This document shows positions 1-7,886 of a DNA stretch of 64,000 nucleotides, piece after piece. Both the position numbers and the translations under genes were made by a program. Source of the DNA: Enterovirga rhinocerotis (lineage in GTDB: Bacteria; Pseudomonadota; Alphaproteobacteria; Rhizobiales; Beijerinckiaceae); NCBI RefSeq assembly GCF_004363955.1, contig NZ_SNZR01000017.1, positions 181,879 through 245,878 of the forward strand, written 5' to 3'. The notes beneath the pieces were generated by a model. That model made no database searches. It was given only the letters and a program-made list of their open reading frames with translations, and had not been told where the DNA came from. Position 1 is the first letter of the stretch; each line of letters opens with the position of its first letter.

Positions 1-54
1 CCTCACCCGGTCGACGCCTGCCGGCGTCGCTCGACCTCTCCCTCTCGGGAGAGG
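1..54. repeat. Palindromic intergenic repeat (REP-like)
   Basis: Two perfect hairpins lie next to each other: CGACGCC/GGCGTCG (12-18 with 23-29, four-base loop) and CCTCTCCC/GGGAGAGG (35-42 with 47-54, four-base loop). The leading CCTCACCCGGTCG is shared with the repeat pair at 20302-20449, so this looks like one copy of a dispersed family. It sits just past the urtB stop codon, on the side leading into the rest of the urt operon, and could stabilise mRNA ends. Confidence 0.7.
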
Positions 55-75
55 AAGGTTGCGTCAGGACCGCCA

Positions 76-1701
76 TCACCCCTCCACGAACCGGCCCTTG
101 AGCGCGAACAGGCCGCGCGGGCGCTTCTGGATGAACAGGATGATGGCGACGAGGAGGATGATCTTGCCGAGCACGGCGCCGGCGAAGGGTTCGAGGAGCT
201 TGTTGGCGATGCCGATCGACATCGCCCCGACAAGCGTCCCCCAGAGGTTCCCGACGCCGCCGAAGACGACCACGAGGAAGGAATCGATGATGTAGCCCTG
301 GCCGAGATTGGGCGAGACGTTGTCGATCTGCGAGAGCGCGACGCCCGCGATCCCGGCAATGCCGGAGCCGAGGCCGAAGGTGAGCGCATCCACCCAATCC
401 GTCCGGATACCCATGGCGCCGGCCATGCGCCGGTTCTGCGTGACGGCGCGGATCTGGAGGCCGAGCGCGGTGCGCTTCAGCGAGACGAGCAGGGCCGCGA
501 AGACGACGAGCGCGAAGACGATGATGACGAGCCGGTTCCAGGTCAGCGTCAGGCCGAGGAGATCGAAGGAGCCCGACATCCAGCCGGGATTGCCGACCTC
601 GCGGTTATTGGCGCCGAAGACCGTGCGGACGGCCTGCTGCAGGATCAGCGAGATGCCCCAGGTCGCGAGCAGCGTCTCGAGCGGGCGGCCATAGAGGAAG
701 CGGATCACCGAGCGCTCGATCAGGACGCCGACCGCGCCCGCGACGAGGAAGGCCAGCGGCAGGGCGATGAAGAGCGAGGAATCGAACAGCCAGGGCGCGT
801 GGGAGCGGATCACCTCCTGCACGACGAAGGTCGTGTAGGCGCCGAGCATGACCATCTCGCCATGGGCCATGTTGATCACGCCCATCACCCCGAAGGTGAC
901 GGCGAGGCCGATGGCCGAGAGCAGCAGGACCGAGCCGAGGCTGATGCCGTAGACGACGTTCTGGACGTTGCGCAGGAGCGCGATGCGGTTCTCGATCGCG
1001 GTGATGGCGTCGCCCGCCATCGCGCGGATGGCAGGCGGCGCATCCGCCGGCAGGTTGCGGAGGACGGCGACGGCCTCCTGGTCGCCCCGCGCGCGCAGAA
1101 CCGTGATGGCCTCGGCGCGCTGGTCGGGCGTCGCCTCGGGGCGGGTGAGGAGGATCGCCGCCCTCGCCTCCTGCATCTGGCGCCGGATGGCCGGATCGGT
1201 CTCGGCCGCGAGGGCAGCCTCGAGGGCCGGCAGCGCCGAGGCATCGCGGGACTTGAACACGGCGGCCGCGGCGGCGGCCCGCCTTGCGCGATCGGGCGAG
1301 CGGAGCGTCAGGGTCCCCATCGCCGCCTCGACGGCACGGCGCACGCGATTGTTGAGACGGACCGGCTTGAGATCGGCGCCCTGTACCGCAGCCGGGCTGC
1401 CGGTGCCCGCATCGCGGAAGGAGCCGTCCGGATCGCGGATGAAGACCGCCTTGTCGGCGGCGCGGACCATGAGGCGGCCCTCGCGCACGGCCCCGACGAC
1501 GTCGGCCGCAAGCGGATGGCCGCTCGCAGCGACGCCGTCGATCGCCGCCTCGGTCTCGGAGAAGCTGTCCGCCGCGAACCGCGCGAGCGCGTCGGTATAG
1601 GCGTCGGCACGGGCGACGGCCGGCGCGAGAAGCAGGACGCCCAGGACGAAAGCAATGAGAAGCGCAACGGGTCGCACGGGATATTCCGGTCTCGGTACCA
1701 C
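76..1701 (-). CDS. urtB: Urea ABC transporter permease UrtB
   Basis: Inner-membrane permease of the high-affinity urea importer UrtABCDE, in the LivH-like branched-chain family. The 541-residue product has a signal-like N-terminus (about residues 9-30), then a roughly 200-residue Ala/Arg-rich helical region typical of UrtB but absent from plain LivH proteins, then the permease core from about residue 245 with hydrophobic helices and the motif VTFGVMGVINMAHGEMVMLG. It follows urtA on the same strand. The start is GTG at 1701, with AGGAGG very close upstream; a second GTG at 1677 would begin just before the signal sequence and is a possible alternative. urtC, urtD and urtE are expected to the left, outside the window. 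Confidence 0.93.
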   Translation of the reverse strand: MVPRPEYPVRPVALLIAFVLGVLLLAPAVARADAYTDALARFAADSFSETEAAIDGVAASGHPLAADVVGAVREGRLMVRAADKAVFIRDPDGSFRDAGTGSPAAVQGADLKPVRLNNRVRRAVEAAMGTLTLRSPDRARRAAAAAAVFKSRDASALPALEAALAAETDPAIRRQMQEARAAILLTRPEATPDQRAEAITVLRARGDQEAVAVLRNLPADAPPAIRAMAGDAITAIENRIALLRNVQNVVYGISLGSVLLLSAIGLAVTFGVMGVINMAHGEMVMLGAYTTFVVQEVIRSHAPWLFDSSLFIALPLAFLVAGAVGVLIERSVIRFLYGRPLETLLATWGISLILQQAVRTVFGANNREVGNPGWMSGSFDLLGLTLTWNRLVIIVFALVVFAALLVSLKRTALGLQIRAVTQNRRMAGAMGIRTDWVDALTFGLGSGIAGIAGVALSQIDNVSPNLGQGYIIDSFLVVVFGGVGNLWGTLVGAMSIGIANKLLEPFAGAVLGKIILLVAIILFIQKRPRGLFALKGRFVEG

Positions 1702-1706
1702 GCCCT

Positions 1707-1805
1707 CCTCATCCTGAGGTGCTCGCCGCAGCCGGCCCTCGAAGGACGCGAGACCGCTCGGTGCGTGCTTCGAGGGCCGGCTGCGCCGGCCACCTCAGCA
1801 TGAGG
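1707..1805. repeat. Long imperfect palindrome between urtA and urtB
   Basis: The left arm (1707-1744, starting CCTCATCCTGAGGTG) is nearly the reverse complement of the right arm (1768-1805, ending CACCTCAGCATGAGG), so the transcript can fold into a hairpin of about 38 bp with few mismatches. The CCTCATCCTGAGG arm is a widespread intergenic repeat type in Rhizobiales. Lying between urtA and urtB within the operon, it may protect urtA mRNA and favour high expression of the binding protein over the permease. Confidence 0.8.
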
Positions 1806-1842
1806 CGATGAGAGGCAGCGATCGCCTCGGGTCAGGCGGCGC

Positions 1843-3123
1843 TCAGGCGCCGCCGCACTTGCCGGTCTTGGTGTTGAAGTTGCCGCACTTCTTCTCGACC
1901 CAGTCGGCGACGAGGTCCTTCGAACCATCGAGCTCCTTCGACCAGGCGTCGCCCGCGACGAGACCGTCGGTCTTCCAGACCACGTCGAACTGGCCGTTCT
2001 CCTTGATCTCGCCGATGAAGACGGGCTTCGTGATGTGGTGGTTCGGCAGCATCTTCGAGACGCCGCCCGTCAGGTTCGGGGCCTCGATGCCCGGCAGCGC
2101 GTCGATGACCTTGTCCGGATCGGTGGTCTTCGCCTTCTCGACCGCCTTGACCCACATGTTGAAGCCGATGACGTGGGCCTCCATCGGATCGTTGGTCACG
2201 GCCTTCGGATTCTTCTTGAAGGCCTGCCACTTCTTGATGAATTCCGCATTGGCGGGCGTGTCGATCGACTGGAAGTAGTTCCAGGCGGCGAGATGGCCGA
2301 GGAGCGGCTTCGTGTCGATGCCCGCGAGCTCCTCCTCGCCGACCGAGAAGGCGACGACCGGGATGTCGGTCGCCTTGATGCCCTGGTTGCCGAGCTCCTT
2401 GTAGAAGGGCACGTTGGCGTCGCCGTTGATGGTCGAGACCACCGCCGTCTTCTTGCCGGATGAGCCGAATTTCTTGATGTCCGAGACGATCGTCTGCCAG
2501 TCGGCATGGCCGAACGGCGTGTAGCTGATCATGATGTCCTCGGACTTGACGCCCTTCGACTTGAGGTACGCCTCGAGGATCTTGTTGGTCGTGCGGGGAT
2601 AGACGTAGTCGGTGCCGGCCAGCACCCAGCGCTCCACCTTCTCTTCCTTGGCGAGGTAGTCGACGGCGGGGATCGCCTGCTGGTTCGGCGCGGCGCCGGT
2701 ATAGAAGACGTTGCGCTCGCTCTCCTCGCCCTCGTACTGGACGGGATAGAAGAGGATGTTGTTCAGCTCCTTGAAGACCGGGAGCACGGATTTGCGGGAC
2801 ACCGAGGTCCAGCAGCCGAACACGGCCGCGACCTTGTTCTGCGCGATCAGCTCGCGGGCCTTCTCGGCGAAGAGCGGCCAGTTCGAGGCCGGATCGACCA
2901 CGACCGCCTCGAGCTTCTTGCCGAGGAGCCCGCCCTTCTTATTCTGCTCCTCGATCAGGAAGAGCATCGTATCCTTCAGCGTCGTCTCCGAGATCGCCAT
3001 CGTGCCCGAGAGCGAATGGAGGATGCCGACCTTGATGGTTTTCTGAGCCTGGGCCGCCGCGCCGCCTGCCGTCATGGCCGTGGCGGCGAGCATGCCAAGC
3101 GCGACCCGTCTGCTGATATTCAT
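1843..3123 (-). CDS. urtA: Urea ABC transporter substrate-binding protein UrtA
   Basis: Periplasmic type I binding protein that captures urea for UrtBCDE. The 426-residue product starts MNISRRVALGMLAATAMTAG, a twin-arginine-like export signal, and then reads KTIKVGILHSLSGTMAIS, the usual start of the mature UrtA fold. Further UrtA-typical stretches are VVDPASNWPLFAEKARELI, VFGCWTSVSRKSVLPVFKE and NGDANVPFYKELG. The C-terminus contains a CGNFNTKTGKCGG cysteine pair. It is the first gene of the operon, downstream of a sigma-54 promoter at 3190-3204, which fits nitrogen-starvation control. Confidence 0.95.
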   Translation of the reverse strand: MNISRRVALGMLAATAMTAGGAAAQAQKTIKVGILHSLSGTMAISETTLKDTMLFLIEEQNKKGGLLGKKLEAVVVDPASNWPLFAEKARELIAQNKVAAVFGCWTSVSRKSVLPVFKELNNILFYPVQYEGEESERNVFYTGAAPNQQAIPAVDYLAKEEKVERWVLAGTDYVYPRTTNKILEAYLKSKGVKSEDIMISYTPFGHADWQTIVSDIKKFGSSGKKTAVVSTINGDANVPFYKELGNQGIKATDIPVVAFSVGEEELAGIDTKPLLGHLAAWNYFQSIDTPANAEFIKKWQAFKKNPKAVTNDPMEAHVIGFNMWVKAVEKAKTTDPDKVIDALPGIEAPNLTGGVSKMLPNHHITKPVFIGEIKENGQFDVVWKTDGLVAGDAWSKELDGSKDLVADWVEKKCGNFNTKTGKCGGA

Positions 3124-3461
3124 GCTGCCTCTCCGGGATGCTCGTCGCTGCGGAAATCGAAGGCCGACGCGCAGCGCGGAGAAGCTTGGGCAAGGGGTGT
3201 GCCAGTTCGTCCGGACATCTGGGCCGCCGCAATTCCCCGTAGGATCCCGACCTCTGAGCGCCGGCTGCGACGCGCCCTTGCCGGCCTGCCTGTTCTTTAG
3301 GCAAATGCACGATGAAGCGGCGAGGCCGATCGGCTGCGCGGTGTGTCTCCAGCGTCATCGCGCGGCGCGGTACGCTCCGATACGTTGGACCGGAGCGAAA
3401 CGAGGCGCGAAATCCGGCGAGCATGCTGGCGCTGCGTGCCCTGACGAGGCCTGCTGATCGG
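3124..3461. other. Divergent intergenic region urtA / DUF900 lipoprotein
   Basis: This 338-base gap separates urtA (leftward) from the lipoprotein gene (rightward). It holds the sigma-54 promoter for urtA at 3190-3204. An in-frame rightward extension of the lipoprotein gene starts at 3312 but has no lipoprotein signal at its beginning, so I treat it as non-coding. I saw no clear NtrC-binding palindrome and no convincing sigma-70 promoter for the rightward gene. Confidence 0.6.
3190..3204 (-). promoter_or_regulatory. Sigma-54 (-24/-12) promoter of urtA
   Basis: On the minus strand the sequence reads TGGCACACCCCTTGC, matching the RpoN consensus TGGCAC-N5-TTGC with exact GG/GC spacing. It lies 67 bases upstream of the urtA start codon, leaving a leader of about 55 bases. 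In this family urea uptake is commonly activated by NtrC with sigma-54 under nitrogen limitation; the activator site itself was not identified. Confidence 0.8.
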
Positions 3462-4541
3462 ATGAAACGAGTTGCGTCGATCCTTTTGCTGCTCGTCCTC
3501 GCGGCCTGCGGCGCACGGCCGGGACCCGAGGCGCTGCAGGCGAGCGGCACGGTGCCGGGTGCGAAGCTCGTCACGGTCTACGTCACCACGAGTCGTGGCC
3601 ATGATCCCGGCAGTCTCGGCTTCAACAACGACCGCGCGCGCAAGCTGAGCTATGCCGAGTTCACGATCTCGATCCCTCCCGGCCATCAGCCGGGACAGAT
3701 CGAGTGGCAGGAAGGCCCGGCCGACCCGGCCCGCTTCTTCACGACCGTGAGTTCGCGCACCCTCGATCGGGCCACCTTCGAGGCACGGCTCGCCGCCCAG
3801 CAGAAGAAGGCGGCCGTCTTCGTCCACGGCTTCAACACGAATTTCCAGGAGGCCGTCTTCCGGCTCGCACAGATGGCGGCGGATAGCGGCATCCAGGCTG
3901 TCCCCGTCCTGTACTCCTGGCCTTCGGCCGGCGCCGTCAGCGCCTATGTGGCGGACCGAGACGCGGTCACGACATCGCGCGACAGCCTGGCGGAAGTGCT
4001 GACGATGGTCTCGGCCCGCCGCGAGGCGCTCGTGCTCGCCCACAGCATGGGAGCCTGGTTGACGATGGAGACGCTCCGCCAGCTCCGTCTGACCGGCAAG
4101 AACGCCGTCCTGAACCGCCTTAAGGTCGCGCTGGCGGCGCCCGACATCGATGTCGACGTCTTCCGTTCGCAACTCGCCACGATCAAGCGGATGCCGCAGA
4201 CGATGGTCGTCATGGTCTCGCCGGACGATTCGGCCCTCGCCATTTCGAGCCGCATCGCGGGAAGCCGCACACGCCTCGGCGCGCTCGACATCCGGGACCC
4301 GCGGGTCGTCCAGACCGCGATCGCGGCGAACGTCCAGATCGTCGATATCTCCTCGGTCCAGTCGCTCGACTTCGCAGGCCATAACCGGTTCGTCGAATTC
4401 GCGATGATGCATGCGCGCGGGGGAACCGGCGAAGGAGCCATCGGCGTGCGGAAGGCCGGAGCCTTCGTGTTCAACACGATCGGCGACACCCTCTCGACCC
4501 CGTTCAACGTCATCGGCAAGGTGGTCGGCGGCGAGCATTGA
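3462..4541 (+). CDS. DUF900 alpha/beta hydrolase lipoprotein
   Basis: Predicted envelope-anchored serine hydrolase of the DUF900 (COG4782) family; the substrate is unknown. The chosen ATG gives a 359-residue protein beginning MKRVASILLLLVLAAC, a lipoprotein signal whose lipobox LAAC places the lipidated Cys at about residue 16. The hydrolase core shows VFVHGFNTNFQEA (oxyanion region) and the nucleophile elbow LAHSMGAW. The reading frame extends upstream to 3312, but that start would bury the signal, so 3462 is preferred. The gene overlaps the following DUF4105 gene by one base (TGATG), so the two are probably co-translated. Confidence 0.82.
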   Translation: MKRVASILLLLVLAACGARPGPEALQASGTVPGAKLVTVYVTTSRGHDPGSLGFNNDRARKLSYAEFTISIPPGHQPGQIEWQEGPADPARFFTTVSSRTLDRATFEARLAAQQKKAAVFVHGFNTNFQEAVFRLAQMAADSGIQAVPVLYSWPSAGAVSAYVADRDAVTTSRDSLAEVLTMVSARREALVLAHSMGAWLTMETLRQLRLTGKNAVLNRLKVALAAPDIDVDVFRSQLATIKRMPQTMVVMVSPDDSALAISSRIAGSRTRLGALDIRDPRVVQTAIAANVQIVDISSVQSLDFAGHNRFVEFAMMHARGGTGEGAIGVRKAGAFVFNTIGDTLSTPFNVIGKVVGGEH

Positions 4542-5566
4542 TGCCGATGGGCGGGCCGAGTCCGGTGTCCCGGCCCGCTCGATTGCCCTCGGTCGCGCTG
4601 TCGCTCGTCGCCCTGATCGGCGGCGCATGGCTGCTCGGCGCGCTGTTCTTCCAGTTCGACCCGCCGCTCCGAGGGCTGCTCATGGCAGGGGCCGCGGCCG
4701 TGGCGATGGCCATCGTCGCCCTCGCCTGGACCCGGCGCCTCGCGGCCCTCCTCGTCCTCGTGGCCTGCCTCGCCGCGGCCGCGGTCTGGTGGGCCTCGAT
4801 CCTCCCCTCGAACGATCGCGACTGGGCTCCGGATGTCGCCCACGGCGTGACCGGCACGATCGACGGCACATCGGTCGTCCTGCATCACGTCCGCGATTTC
4901 GCGTGGCGGACGGAGACCGACGCCGACATCCGCTGGGTGACGCGCCGCTACGATCTCGACGATCTGCGCAGCGTCGATCTCCTGACCTCGGTCTGGGACA
5001 ATCCGGCCATCGCCCATACGCTCCTCAGCTTCGGCTTCGCGGATGGCCGCCACGTCGTCTTCTCGGCGGAGATCCGCCGCAAGCGGCACGAGGCGTTCTC
5101 GGCCATCGGCGGCTTCTTCAAGCGCTTCGAGCTCGTCCTGATCGCGGCGGAAGAGCGGGACATCGTCAGGCTGCGCACGACGATCCGCCGCGAGGACGTG
5201 TCGCTGTTCCCGCTCCGCGTCCCGCCCGACGCCGCGCGGCGGCTGTTCCGATCCTATATCGATCGGGCGAACGAGCTCGCGACACGTCCGGAATTCTATC
5301 AGACCGTCACCACGAACTGCACGACCGTGGTGGTCCGGCTCGCACAGGAGGCCGGCCGCGGCATCCCGCTCGATTGGCGCATCCTCCTGTCGGGATACCT
5401 CCCCGACTACCTGAGCGATCACGGCGCGATCGCGAGCGACCGCCCGCTCGACGAGATCAAGGCATCCGCGAAGATCAGCCCGCTCGCCCGCCGCGAGACG
5501 GCCGGGGACGATTTCTCTCGGCTGATCCGCTCGGGCGACCTCTTCGTCACGGCGACGGCTCGCTGA
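4541..5566 (+). CDS. DUF4105 (Lnb N-terminal-like) membrane protein
   Basis: A 341-residue protein with three hydrophobic segments in the first 90 or so residues, followed by a soluble domain of about 230 residues that reads as DUF4105. Diagnostic stretches are RDWAPDVAHG, VRDFAWRTETDADIRWVTRR, FADGRHVVFSAEIRR and a cysteine in TTNCTTVVVRL. DUF4105 proteins resemble papain-like cysteine hydrolases, and one branch (Lnb) is a lipoprotein N-acyltransferase, so action on lipids or lipoproteins is possible here but unproven. Its start codon overlaps the stop of the lipoprotein hydrolase, suggesting a joint role in the envelope. A TTG three bases upstream is a less likely start. Confidence 0.8.
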   Translation: MPMGGPSPVSRPARLPSVALSLVALIGGAWLLGALFFQFDPPLRGLLMAGAAAVAMAIVALAWTRRLAALLVLVACLAAAAVWWASILPSNDRDWAPDVAHGVTGTIDGTSVVLHHVRDFAWRTETDADIRWVTRRYDLDDLRSVDLLTSVWDNPAIAHTLLSFGFADGRHVVFSAEIRRKRHEAFSAIGGFFKRFELVLIAAEERDIVRLRTTIRREDVSLFPLRVPPDAARRLFRSYIDRANELATRPEFYQTVTTNCTTVVVRLAQEAGRGIPLDWRILLSGYLPDYLSDHGAIASDRPLDEIKASAKISPLARRETAGDDFSRLIRSGDLFVTATAR

Positions 5567-5661
5567 CGCGCTCGGGCAGACGACATCATCCGGAAACTCC
5601 GGCGGGGCGATAACATGGCGCGGCCGCCCAGCGAGGCCGCCTCCACGACGAGGAGTGGTCC

Positions 5662-6063
5662 TTGAGCATCTCGATGGCCGGGCTGCCGGCATTCCTCGTC
5701 TATTTCGCGGTCGGAGCAGCGCTGATCGCGGGATTCGCGGTCGTCTACATGCGCCTCACCGCCCATGACGAGGTCGCGCTCATCCGGTCGGGCAATCTCG
5801 CAGCCGCGATCGCGCTCGGCGGCAACCTCGTCGGCTTCTCGATTCCCGTCGACAAGGCGATCGAGCAGGCGGCCAGCATCCCGGACCTCGTGATCTGGGC
5901 CCTCATCGCCATGGCGATCCAGCTCGCGGCCTACGGGGCGGTGCGCTGGCTCGTTCCCGATCTCTCGCGCAAGATCGAGGAGGACGACATCCCCGCCGCC
6001 GCCTTCCTCGCCGTCGTCGCCGTCCTCTGCGGCACGCTCGCCGCCGCCAGCATGACGGAATAG
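5662..6063 (+). CDS. DUF350 membrane protein (YjfL-like)
   Basis: Small integral membrane protein of 133 residues with four hydrophobic segments (about residues 7-29, 45-62, 73-95 and 108-130), matching the DUF350/YjfL family. The start is TTG, supported by AGGAG six bases upstream. The next gene begins four bases after its stop. In E. coli the homologue yjfL sits beside yjfM (DUF1190) and yjfC (ATP-grasp), the same order as here. No biochemical function is established; a membrane partner of the ATP-grasp enzyme is inferred from context. Confidence 0.85.
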   Translation: MSISMAGLPAFLVYFAVGAALIAGFAVVYMRLTAHDEVALIRSGNLAAAIALGGNLVGFSIPVDKAIEQAASIPDLVIWALIAMAIQLAAYGAVRWLVPDLSRKIEEDDIPAAAFLAVVAVLCGTLAAASMTE

Positions 6064-6067
6064 GCGG

Positions 6068-6652
6068 ATGAAACGCTCCACCCAGATCGGGCTCGGCGCG
6101 GTCGGCATCATCCTCGTCGCGAGCGGCTGGTCCTATTTCGGCGGCGAGGACGACCAGCTCGTCTACACCGATGCCGCCTCGTGCCGGGCCGACGGCAGGA
6201 TGTCGGAGGCGCAATGCGAGCAGCGCTTCCGGGAGGCCCGGACCGCCCAGGCGCGGGACGCGAAACGCTTCCCGAGCCAGTCTTCCTGCGAGACGGAGTT
6301 CGGCCAGGGCCGCTGCGACACGATCCAGGTGAACGGCACCCCGATGTGGGTGCCGGCCCTCGCCGGGATCATGCTGGCGCGGCGTCTCGCGGCGGGAGGC
6401 GGGGCCGCCGAGCCGCTCTTCGCGCCGACCCGGCAGGCCTGCCCGCCGGGCGGCACGGCTCCCGAATGCCAGCCCGCCCGGTCGGGAACCGGCAGCAGCG
6501 GAAGCGGCGGCGGCTATGCGGGCCGCCGGGCCTATTCGACGACCTCCGGCGGAACCGTGACGGCCGGGACCGGCACGACGAAGGTCAGCGTCGCCTCGCG
6601 GGGGGGCTTCGGCTCGACCGGGCGGGGCGGCGGCTATTCGAGCGGATCGTGA
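6068..6652 (+). CDS. DUF1190 protein (YjfM/YgiB-like)
   Basis: A 194-residue protein with one N-terminal hydrophobic segment (about residues 6-24, GLGAVGIILVASGWSYFGG) and a conserved Cys-containing domain (YTDAASCRADGRMSEAQCEQ, then SSCETEFGQGRCD), the DUF1190 signature. The last 60 or so residues are rich in Gly, Ser, Thr and Arg and end GGGYSSGS. It lies between DUF350 and the ATP-grasp ligase and overlaps the latter by four bases (GTGA). The flexible tail is a plausible substrate for the adjacent ligase, but that is inference. Confidence 0.85.
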   Translation: MKRSTQIGLGAVGIILVASGWSYFGGEDDQLVYTDAASCRADGRMSEAQCEQRFREARTAQARDAKRFPSQSSCETEFGQGRCDTIQVNGTPMWVPALAGIMLARRLAAGGGAAEPLFAPTRQACPPGGTAPECQPARSGTGSSGSGGGYAGRRAYSTTSGGTVTAGTGTTKVSVASRGGFGSTGRGGGYSSGS

Positions 6653-7815
6653 ACAGACTGTCCCCCCGCCGCCGGGGCGACTGGCAGGCCGCCGTCGAGC
6701 GCCTCGGCTTCGCCTTCCACACGATCGAGGGCGATCTCTACTGGGACGAGAGCGTCGCCTATTCCTTCACCTTGAAGGAGATCGAGCAGGATATCGAAGC
6801 GCCGACCGGCGAGATCGAGGCCCTGTGCCTCAGCTTCGTCGACCGCGCCCTGCGCGACGACGCGATCCTGACGCGTCTCGCCATCCCGCCTGCGCATTGG
6901 GATCTCCTCCGGCAGAGCTGGCAGCGCGGCGACCGCAATCTCTACGGCCGGCTCGATCTCGCCTATGACGGCACGGGACCCGCGAAGCTGCTCGAATACA
7001 ACGCCGATACGCCGACCGCCCTGTTCGAGGCAGCCGTCGTGCAGTGGGATTGGCTCGAACAGGCGATGGAGCAGCGCCTGATCTCGCCCGGCTGCGACCA
7101 GTTCAATTCGATCCACGAGCGGCTGATCGAGGCCTTCCGCCAGCTCTGGCCAACCCTGCCGCCGCGCCTCCACTTCGCTGCCGACCTCGAGAGCGCCGAG
7201 GATCGCGGCACCGTCGAGTACCTGCGCGATTGCGCCGACCAGGCCGGGCACGAGACGCGGCTCCTGTCGATCGAGGAGATCGGCCTGTCCACCGACGGCC
7301 GCTTCGCCGATGGGGAGAGCGAGGTCATCTCCCATCTCTTCAAACTCTACCCTTGGGAATGGCTGTTCCGGGAGGCATACGGCTCGGCGCTCGCCGGATC
7401 GGATTGCCGCTTCGTCGAGCCGCCCTGGAAGGCGGTCCTCTTGAACAAGGGGCTCCTCGCCTATCTCTGGGAGATGGAGCCGGGCCATCCGAACCTGCTC
7501 CCGACCTTCTTCGAGACCGATCCGGCCGCCTCGGCCCTCGGCCGCAGCCATGTGCGCAAGCCGCTCTACTCCCGCGAAGGCGCCAACGTCTCGCTCGTCG
7601 TCGACGGCGAGGTGCGCGACAGCGGCGGCGGCCCCTACGGCGCGGAAGGCTTCGTCCTCCAGGACGTCGCCCGGATGCCGTCCTTCGGCGGCCGCTATCC
7701 GGTCCTCGGCTCCTGGCTGGTCGCCTCCCAGCCCTGCGGTCTCGGCATCCGCGAGGATGAGACGCCCATCACCAAGGACAGCTCGCGCTTCGTGCCGCAT
7801 ATCATCGAGCTGTGA
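6649..7815 (+). CDS. Glutathionylspermidine synthase-like ATP-grasp ligase (YjfC/YgiC)
   Basis: Predicted ATP-grasp amide ligase of 388 residues, the usual YgiC/YjfC length; the amidase half of the bifunctional Gss enzyme is absent. Typical stretches are YWDESVAYSFTLKEIEQ, YGRLDLAYDGTGPAKLLEYN, ADTPTALFEAAVVQWDW, FKLYPWEWLFREAYG, EPPWKAVLLNKGLL and PLYSREGANVSLV. GTG at 6649 overlaps the DUF1190 stop; the open frame continues upstream only as an overlap with that gene. Family members are thought to join amines or peptides using ATP, but true glutathionylspermidine synthesis has not been shown for this class, so the substrate is open. Confidence 0.88.
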   Translation: MNRLSPRRRGDWQAAVERLGFAFHTIEGDLYWDESVAYSFTLKEIEQDIEAPTGEIEALCLSFVDRALRDDAILTRLAIPPAHWDLLRQSWQRGDRNLYGRLDLAYDGTGPAKLLEYNADTPTALFEAAVVQWDWLEQAMEQRLISPGCDQFNSIHERLIEAFRQLWPTLPPRLHFAADLESAEDRGTVEYLRDCADQAGHETRLLSIEEIGLSTDGRFADGESEVISHLFKLYPWEWLFREAYGSALAGSDCRFVEPPWKAVLLNKGLLAYLWEMEPGHPNLLPTFFETDPAASALGRSHVRKPLYSREGANVSLVVDGEVRDSGGGPYGAEGFVLQDVARMPSFGGRYPVLGSWLVASQPCGLGIREDETPITKDSSRFVPHIIEL

Positions 7816-7886
7816 TCGCGGCAGGGCTCGCGCGCGGTCCGCGTGGGCGCTAGTCTGATTCGCAAAGGCGAGGCTGGGGAAACACC

